Assembly (NCBI GenBank): GCA_022570795.1 | Contig: JAKUDP010000016.1 | Location: forward strand, 1,178,001 to 1,242,000 | DNA: 64,000 nt | Origin: Sphaerulina vaccinii | Taxonomy: Eukaryota > Ascomycota > Dothideomycetes > Mycosphaerellales > Mycosphaerellaceae | Direction of reading: 5' to 3' | Part shown: positions 57,265 to 64,000 of the stretch, piece by piece | How the letters are laid out: every line of letters starts with the position of its first letter | Numbering within the stretch: the first letter of the stretch is position 1 | Made by a program: the position numbers and the translations under genes | The notes under the pieces: model-generated | What the model saw: the letters and a program-made list of their open reading frames with translations, nothing else | Told to the model about the DNA's origin: nothing | Database searches by the model: none

Positions 57265-57372
57265 TCGTTCGATAATACGTAAAGGTCGCCTCTGCTGTCG
57301 TAGTCGCTTCTGTTTACTGTGAGATGCCGGCAATGTTCAATTCCGCCAGCCCTTGACCCAAAATGCGAACCT

Positions 57373-57401
57373 AGGACCGTCCGTGCTGTCGTCCGTCGGC
57401 C
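57373..57401 (+). repeat. 29-bp dispersed direct repeat, copy 2
   Basis: Same orientation as 54485-54513 with one mismatch. It begins AGGACCGTCCGTGCTG, and ends 5 bp from the stop codon of the H3 variant, within its 3' UTR. Confidence 0.85.
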
Positions 57402-57406
57402 CGACC

Positions 57407-57948
57407 CTAGAGCATCCTTGTAAGCCTCGCCTGCAGCTGCATATCCTTCTGCTGGATAGTCACACGCTTGGCATGGATGGCTATTATTATTCGTTAGTAT
57501 GTCCTGTCCATACTTCATATACATCGAGCTTACCACAAAGGTTCGTCTTTTCAAACTGTGTTACCGCCCATGCTTCTGCTGCCTCTTGAAGACCTTGCAG
57601 AGCCTTCGCTTGGAAGCGAAGATCGTCCTTGAAGTCTCGAGCGATCTCACGGACAAGACGCATAAAAGCCGCCTTTGGGATCAACATTTCTGTCGATGTC
57701 TGGTATTTTCTGATCTGCCGCAGTGCAACTACAAGGATGATTAGTCGGAGCTCACGCTGTTCACGGCGACATTCTCTCCTACGTGTTCCTGGCTTGATTT
57801 TACGCTTAGGTGGTGGTGGTGGTGGAGCTTTGCTGCTCCTAAGCCTCCTAGTGGAGCCTTGAGAAGCTTTGCCTCCTCGTTTTGGGTCAACATAGCCTCT
57901 TCCGCGGGTTGGCTGGACTCCTCTTCGTCTGTTCTGTGGTCGAGCCAT
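57407..57948 (-). CDS. Highly divergent histone H3 variant
   Basis: Exons 57948-57783, 57728-57534 and 57480-57407 splice to 144 residues. The core is plainly H3: PGTLALRQIRKYQ, MRLVREIARDFKDDLRFQ, LQEAAEAWAVTQFE, TNLCAIHAKRVTI, the last restored only by splicing (GTAAGC, CTAAC, TAATAG). Loop 1 (DFKDDLRF) is as short as in canonical H3, not longer as in CENP-A, and the core differs at about 30 sites. The N-tail (MARPQNRRRGVQP, a six-Pro run, KRKIKPGT) keeps only MAR and lacks recognisable K4, K9, K27 and K36 contexts. The C-terminus QLQARLTRML replaces QLARRIRGE. Could be a lineage-specific variant or decaying copy; the intact frame favours function. It is divergent from the gene at 58333. 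Confidence 0.88.
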
Positions 57949-58332
57949 TTTGGTGCGTAGAGTATTTGAGATTTGGTCGAGTTTGTTAAGTGTTCGAAAG
58001 CAGAACCGATATGAAGAAGAATCAGTAAGTATCAGTAGTATGACAATAGTACTTAAGAACAATAGGAGAAGCTAAATGACAATAGAGACGTGTAGACAAT
58101 AGCCAGGTCATCCACCTATTCACTTATGGAGAGAGTGAATGCCCCACTTTTTCGTGCAGCTGAAACTAGAAGCCCTTAGCAACGCGGCAACTCCAGATTA
58201 TAACAACAATAATCTCGAAAAGGCAAACATCCCTCCAGCTTTACATTGACTGTTCTTTACTGCATACCTTACTATTCGAATACCATCCAGTTACCGATCA
58301 CTTCCTAGCAAGACCCGGTCATACATAGAAAT
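57949..58332. other. Divergent promoter region, H3 variant / acidic protein
   Basis: 384 bp between divergent starts; no defined motif recognised. Confidence 0.4.
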
Positions 58333-58814
58333 ATGTCTTCGCCCTCAACTCCCCAGCGCGTCCACATGGGAACGCAGCGCGTTACGACCGGTTCTCCAAA
58401 GATACTATGGGACCGAGCCAAAGATCTTGATCGTCAGCATGTGCAGAAGGAGAGGACCAAATTGAAGAAGACATCAGAATTCCAGGCAGCGAATGCAGCG
58501 AAGCAAGAACAAATGCTAGAAGAGGCCAGGAGATCAGTAATGAAAGCACGCCATGACTCGGGTGATAGTGCGGATATGAGATACCCGAACTACTTCCGTT
58601 CTAACCAGTTCATCGACGAGAACGATGGTGATGACATGGGAACGCAGCAAGAGAATCAAGGTGGAGATTATATCGAGGGTGAGGAAGACTTCGAACTTCG
58701 CGATTTCGTAGCCGACAAGCTGCCATTCGACATAGACGAAGTAAGTTGTACTTTTGTAGCCTCTTCACGGTGTTCACGCAGCTAATCGTATTGCAGACTC
58801 CGACCCGACCGTGA
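58333..58814 (+). CDS. Uncharacterised acidic protein, two exons
   Basis: Exons 58333-58740 and 58797-58814 give 141 residues if the intron GTAAGT...TTGCAG is used. The middle (DRQHVQKERTKLKKTSEF, then AKQEQMLEEARRSVMKAR) is a likely coiled coil; the end is acidic (YIEGEEDFELRDF). No family recognised. After this stop a second protein-like frame continues for 45 codons (GPFVTFTQFLEAEAARFTD, ending DTEM at 58933) one phase away, so either the true protein is longer with an undetected splice, or a small indel has broken the 3' end. Confidence 0.55.
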
Positions 58815-59076
58815 GCATCGTGAGCAAGCCTCGTCCGCGAGGTCCATTTGTCACCTTTACTCAATTCCTGGAGGCTGAGGCTGCGCGATTTACAGATGTT
58901 GATGAGATCGCAGAGAGCGATACTGAGATGTAAGACAAACAAACAAGATTAAGACAAATGTTTCGAAGGGAGGCGATATGAAGGCAAAGAGCAGCAATTT
59001 TTTGGACGCAGAGCGATATTTTTGGAAGTGTAAAGAATAGAGCAAATACAATAATATCTTCAGCGGCAGTGGCTCT

Positions 59077-59898
59077 ATGATGTACATTCCAGTCATCTCA
59101 GAGATGAAGCACCCAAGAGATTACCGTAAAGCTTGTCTAGTCGCTGGTTGCTTGGTCGGCGCCATGTACCTGACATTCTCGCTTGTCATCTTTCGCTATT
59201 GTGGAGTCTGGATAGCCACACCAGCTTTTGGCAGTGCCGGCACGCTGTTCAAGAAGATATCTTACGGCATCGCCTTGCCAGGACTTGTTATTGGCGTCGG
59301 CATCTATCAGGCATGAAATATGACATCCGAGAACGCACGAACTCTAGCTCACATAAGTTTCACTTGTAGCACGTTGCTGCGAAACTTATCTTTGTGCGTG
59401 TTCTCAGAAACACCCGACAGTAAGTGGAAGCCACACCGATATGGCTTGACTAGTAGCTGATGATCACAAGCTTGCAAGAGAACACTGTTGTACATTGGGC
59501 GACCTGGATGGGCTCTAATCTGCTTCTGGGGGCACTCGGCTTCACCATTGCGGAGGCCGTCCCGATCCTCAACTACCTGCTCGGTCTCGCAGGCGCCTTG
59601 TGCTTCGCGCCTTTTTCGCTCATCTTTCCGGCTCTGCTATGGATGTCCGATTACAAGGGGTATCGATCCGGAGCAGTCAGTCAGAAGGTTGCCTATGCTG
59701 GCCATATCATCATTGTGGCGATCGGGCTCTTCATGGTAGTCGGCGGAACGTAAGTGCCCTCGTGGTCATTCCTGGCGCGTCGTCCAGCTAACGGTGATTC
59801 GTAGATATGGGGTATCGCTGTCCATCAAGCAAGCATATGCCACTGGTATTATCGGGAAGGCCTTCGACTGTTCGGACAACTCTGGATCAGTGTCGTGA
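59077..59898 (+). pseudogene. 5'-truncated amino-acid permease (Aa_trans, Mtr-like) remnant
   Basis: Segments 59077-59310, 59370-59419, 59471-59749 and 59805-59898 splice in frame to the C-terminal part of a fungal neutral amino-acid permease: VISEMKHPRDYRKA, YCGVWIATPAFGSAG, HVAAKLIFVRVLRNTRHLQENT, FTIAEAVPILNYLLGLAGAL, and the end AFDCSDNSGSVS. The first six or so membrane helices are missing: in-frame sequence upstream ends at a TAG after about 12 codons, abutting the flank of the preceding gene. The first intron has a GC donor (CAG|GCATGA) with weak context. The rest of the frame is intact, so truncation is recent or a shortened protein is still made. Confidence 0.75.
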
Positions 59899-60368
59899 AG
59901 ATACTACCCTCGCACGGCACTTCCAGCTGCGCACAACATATAGTACTGAGTACATGTACCTAACCACGATGACTAAGAACAACAGCCAGAGGCTGAACGG
60001 CTTTCCGATGTTGCAATGCACTAATTCGTACTGCGGCCGCTCTGCTCTGTCAGCAGTACTGGCAGACTACTGACAACTGCCAGATCCTTTTTGCTCGCCT
60101 ACAACCAAGGTGTTCACAACGAGCCGATCGCCGAATGTATCCGGACTTGTTCCATCCCTCATCCGAGGTGGCATGGCTTCAAATTGGGGCTCAAAGAGGA
60201 ACATGCTTGACAGCTCCAATATGAATCTCCAAGTTCCCTGTTACTGTGTCATACTTATCGACTCGCGGTCAACCTGTTCACGGACCGGACTTGTTAAAGA
60301 AGAGTGGCGCTTCTGCTCAGTGACTACGACCAGGTCTTACAACAGCTTTGCGCAGCACTTAAGGCACA
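59899..60368. other. Intergenic region upstream of CoA-transferase
   Basis: 470 bp; nothing recognised apart from presumed promoter. Confidence 0.4.
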
Positions 60369-62223
60369 ATGGGCTCTATCGAGAAGAGCGAGAGCTACTC
60401 AGTACCGAATGAGACACGTCAAATTTTCCTCCAAGGAATCCTCAATAATCCTTTGGTACCAACTCTCCCATGGGAATTGAAGGCTGCGGGGAGGCACGTC
60501 ACTTTCACTGGCAATGATCTTCCAAGCATACCGATCAACTGGCGCTTTGCAGAGAGTGCGGCCGCGTTGAAAGCGTTCGAGGCCAGCATGCTCAATGTCC
60601 TCAGATATCGGAAGTACGGCAGCAAGATTTCTGAATTCAGCATCGACACAGACCACGCCAGCTTGTTCGTGATGTCTCCGATTCTGACCAAAGTTGTTGA
60701 AAGCGGAGAGATCAAAGATTCGAACTTCTTCTCGGCAGATACCCAAGAAAAGTATGGAATGAAGCATTGTGATCTGCATAGAGCTTCTGCCTCTTTGCAC
60801 AGGACGCTGGCTACCAATATATATCGGACGAAAGATGGAAAGTACTACCATATTCATGGTTCGATGAACCCAGAGCCGTCACTGACTGCTCTTGGCATGG
60901 ATCTGGAAGGAAAACCGAACGAAGACTACGAGACAGTTGTGAAGCAATTCCAGGAAGTGGTCTCGAAGTATGACGCCGAAGATCTCGACACTCTCATGAA
61001 TGATAAGTACAAGCAGGCAGGGACAATCTGTCACTCCACAGAAGAGTTCAAGCAGACAGAACATGGCAAAGCCAATGCTCATGTTAGACTCTATGAGCTC
61101 ACGAGGTCGCCCGACCATTACCAAGCTGCAGGATGGTGGCCAGAGCACGACTCGATGCCATCTTCTCCTAGCAGACCTCTTGCCGGCCGTAAAGTGGTAG
61201 ATCTGACCAGAGTTATCGCAGCTCCTGCTCTCACCCGCGGACTGGCAGAGATGGGTGCCAGTGTGATGCGAGTCACATCTCCGCACGTCACTGATCTTAG
61301 TGGCGTGCACCAAGATCTCAACTGGGGGAAGTGGACGACACATCTCCATTTGAAGGACGAGGAAGATCGCAAGAAGCTGATTGAGCTGATCAAAGATGCA
61401 GATGTCGTAGTAGAAGGCTACAGACCTGCTGTCATGGAGAAGTACGGTCTAAGTCGGCAAGATATTTTCGATCTGGTGAAAGACCGTGAGCGAGGCATCA
61501 TTCATGTGAAGGAGAACTGTTATGGCTGGCATGGACCTTGGCAAGGAAGAAGTGGTTGGCAACAGATCAGCGATGCTTGCTGCGGTGTTTCTTTGGCTTA
61601 CGGCCGAGCTATGGGACTTGATGAAGCTGTGACTCCTGGTAAGTTCTTCTAACTTGCTGCTATATCTAGTCTTTCCCCGTAACACTCCTGCTGACCGTGC
61701 CGTAGTGTTCCCAAATTCGGACTACTGGTAAGCGTGGCTGTTGTCAGAGTGGTTGCTTCGTAAAGGGCCCTGCTAATCACAACGTAGCACGGGAATTACA
61801 GGCACAACTGCAGTCCTCCATGCTCTCATCCGTCGAGCGGACGAAGGCGGGTCTATTGGCGTTGACGTTGCACTCAATTACTATTCGCAATGGCTTGTGA
61901 ATTCTGTTGGCGAGTATCCTAAGGATGTTTGGGCCGAGCTCTGGCAAAGGCATGGCTCACCCGTCTTTCGAAACTACCACAACATGCAGTACCTTCTGCC
62001 CTCAATGCTTGGTCTGCTACAAAAGCATGATGCCCAGAACTTGTTCAAGCCGGAGTTCTTCGAAAAGAGAACGTCGAAGGCATTGGGTCTGGACTTTATA
62101 CAGCTGAAGCCTGTTGCAAAGTTCGCAGATGACGTGAAACTGGAATTCAATATCGGAACGAGAGGCAATGGAGGCGACAAGCCTTATTGGCCAGCCGATC
62201 TGAAGACTGAAGTAGTAGTATGA
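60369..62223 (+). CDS. Family III CoA-transferase (CaiB/BaiF), three exons
   Basis: Exons 60369-61638, 61706-61727 and 61788-62223 give about 575 residues. The family moves CoA between organic acids or racemises acyl-CoAs. Characteristic parts are GRKVVDLTRVIAAPALTRGLAEMGA, KDADVVVEGYRPAVMEKYGL, the GPWQGRSGWQQISDACCG block and the GITGTTAVLHALIRR helix. The middle exon is only 22 nt (encoding FPNSDY plus split codons) and is confirmed because both junction codons complete correctly. As in other fungal members an extra N-terminal half of about 250 residues precedes the core. The expected nucleophilic Asp is not placed by eye. Convergent with the P450. Confidence 0.88.
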
Positions 62224-62327
62224 TTGAGTAGCGACGAGCAAAATTCGTTGTCGCGTAAGGTTTCAAGCTCACTGTACATCTGTGTGTTGACACAGTCACA
62301 GCAGTTAACTCTGCAACGAAGTATGTA

Positions 62328-63982
62328 TCAAGCTGACTTGCGCGGAGTCAGGACAACTTTGGTCCCGCTCAAACTCGTGCATGTCAAAGTGAGGAACTCG
62401 GTCCAAGGCTGCGGATCACGACCTTCCAGCCCACTAAAGGCTTGACATAGGCGCACAGTCGTATAGCTCGCTTCAGTAAGTGCAAATTGCTGGCCAAGAC
62501 AGATTCGAGCACCTCTAGGTTCGGTGTCAGCGCGATCTCGATCCAATCTCGATTCCCACTTACCCATTGAATGGTAGATACTCCCATCCAGGCCGCAGAC
62601 CTTTCGCGCCTGTCTCGGCGTTGTCGAGCCAACGTTCCGGTCTGAATGCTTCTGCATCCTCACCAAAGTAATCCTTCCGGCGATGCATCGCGTACACGTT
62701 CCATGATACTATCTCTCCTTTCGGGATGAAAATTGGTGCTCGTCCATCTGGTCCGCCTCCTACCGGTAGCGTGGTATCTTCTAGTGCTTCGCGGCTGTTC
62801 ATTGGCACGACTGGGTGTAGTCGCAATGACTCATTGAGCAAAGCCTTCACGTACTTGAGCTCTTTAAGCTGCTCGAAAGTTGGCTGAGCACCATCTAGCG
62901 TCGCGACTTCCGCCTGGACCTTCTCCCAGATGTCCGGCCGCTTTGCGAGCATGAACCAGGCATTCGACAACAGCGAGGCAGTCGTATCGCGCCCAGCAAG
63001 GAGGATATTGAGCAGCTCACTTCGGATTCTGATCGGGTCTGTCGTCTGTCTCACAAGCTCGTCGATAAAGACATAGCGGCCAGTATCCTCAGTGCTTTCC
63101 TTCTCGGCTAGCAACTGGCTGCGCTTCGCAAGTCCCTTCTGCACATAGTAGTCCACGAAGCTGTGAACGAAGTCGCGATCCTTCTTGAATCTCTTGTTGG
63201 CTGGGAAGAGCTTTGCCCAGTTACCCCATCGCGCTAGATTCCCAATGAAGTCCTGACTCTGGGTGAATGCCTCGGAGAAGCCATCGTTGCTGTCCTTCGT
63301 GAGAGATTCGGTAGATTCGCCAAAGAGAAACTCTGTAGCGCTATCGATCGTGAGACGAAAGAATCGCTCACTCAAGTCCACTTCTTGGCCAGGGACAATA
63401 GTAGCAATGAGTCGTGAAACGTGCTTTTCGAATGTATCGACGTCGCCAATTTGTGAACGTACGAAATTGGGCCGTAGCATTTCTCGGCTGTGTTGCCACT
63501 GAGCACCATCGGTTGTGAAGATTCCTGTGCATAATATGAGCATAGTTATCAACCTCACTTCGTGGCTCATACTGACCATCACCTAGCAGTGGACGAAAGC
63601 CAATCTTCCGTCGTGTTCCGAGACTCCATTTCTTGTGATCAATAGCTTGAATCGTCTTCAAATTCTCGGGGTCTAGCGTGACATGCATATGTCTGCCCAG
63701 AGCGACAAGACGGAACGTGTGTGTCCCTACATTCTGGAATCTTGCGGTTGCCACTTCCAGAAGGTTGTGGTTCTTCAATGCTTTGATGTTCTCAAAGAAT
63801 AAGTCAAGGCCAAATATCGTGTCCTTCTGGGGCAGTCTTGTAGCACTGAGAACGCCTCTCTCTCGCTTGAATGCTCGTCGTCGACTCCATAGCTCTAAAG
63901 ATGTTATAGAGTAGTAGACAACATACAAGAACGCCAAGCCGAGGATGGCTTTCGTTGTGGCTTGCAGTTCGGCGAATCCCAT
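62328..63982 (-). CDS. Cytochrome P450, CYP52-like alkane/fatty-acid hydroxylase
   Basis: Exons 63982-63577, 63524-62564 and 62514-62328 give 517 residues. An N-terminal membrane anchor (AILGLAFLYVVYYSITSLEL) is followed by HSREMLRPNF, the I-helix oxygen-binding AGRDTTAS, the ExxR motif in ESLRLHPVVP, FRPERW, and the heme loop FNGGARICLGQQFA with Cys about 461, formed across the last intron. CYP52 enzymes hydroxylate the terminal carbon of alkanes and fatty acids in the ER. All introns are GT-AG and preserve the frame. Start ATG lies 18 bases from the window end, so a further upstream exon cannot be excluded but is not needed. Confidence 0.93.
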
Positions 63983-64000
63983 CGTGCCCAGATCGGTGCT

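Noticed and set aside
57407..57948. Calling the H3-like gene CENP-A
   Set aside because: Loop 1 has canonical H3 length and the sequence DFKDDLRF, without the insertion seen in fungal CENP-A; left as a divergent H3 variant.

Overview
The window is nuclear DNA of a filamentous ascomycete (Pezizomycotina). The gene set, the short 45-105 nt introns with GT(A/G)AGT-type donors and CTAAC/CTGAC branch points, the 151-residue Rad6-type E2, Zn2Cys6 regulators, a CSC1/DUF221 channel, a trichothecene-pump-like MFS and a CYP52-like P450 all point that way. Dothideomycetes (Mycosphaerellales-like) is my best guess, but this is an inference from protein style only. I found about 30 protein genes and rebuilt the exons by checking splice sites and reading frame. 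I recognised no tRNA, rRNA, CRISPR or intact transposon.

Layout. 0-5 kb: a radical-SAM lysine 2,3-aminomutase-like gene with an N-terminal targeting sequence, a 78-residue three-exon protein, and cyclophilin-RRM Cyp6. 5-12 kb: a gene-poor stretch, a Zn2Cys6 regulator, and a peroxisomal (SKL) acyl-CoA/4CL-like ligase. 12-23.3 kb: housekeeping genes nup85, a CSC1-type channel, ubc2/rad6, PIG-H and deg1/PUS3. 24-31.4 kb: four alternating genes that look like a ureide/hydantoin catabolic cluster. These are an SNF (neurotransmitter:sodium symporter-like) transporter with an in-frame stop, a hydantoinase/dihydropyrimidinase, an N-carbamoyl-D-amino-acid hydrolase and a 14-TM-type MFS pump. The two hydrolases are divergent around a 435-bp promoter carrying two GATA-factor sites. 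31.7-39.3 kb: a second MFS transporter, a membrane-anchored arylsulfotransferase and a PAPS-type sulfotransferase. 41-50.3 kb: the HECT ligase Hul4, rpl15, a second Zn2Cys6 regulator and mitochondrial 1-Cys peroxiredoxin. 51.3-58.9 kb: a secreted feruloyl-esterase-like CE1 enzyme, small orphan proteins, MOCS2A, a leucine-rich protein and a highly divergent histone H3 variant. 59-64 kb: a 5'-truncated amino-acid permease, a family III CoA-transferase and a CYP52-like P450.

Most notable: (1) the putative hydantoin-to-D-amino-acid cluster; (2) the H3 variant, with an H3-length loop 1 but an unrecognisable N-tail and a rewritten C-terminus; (3) the lysine 2,3-aminomutase homologue, a bacterial-type enzyme; (4) broken genes (SNF transporter, permease) and a 29-bp direct repeat spaced 2.9 kb apart in the accessory 52-60 kb region. 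All assignments come from reading motifs; no database search was run.
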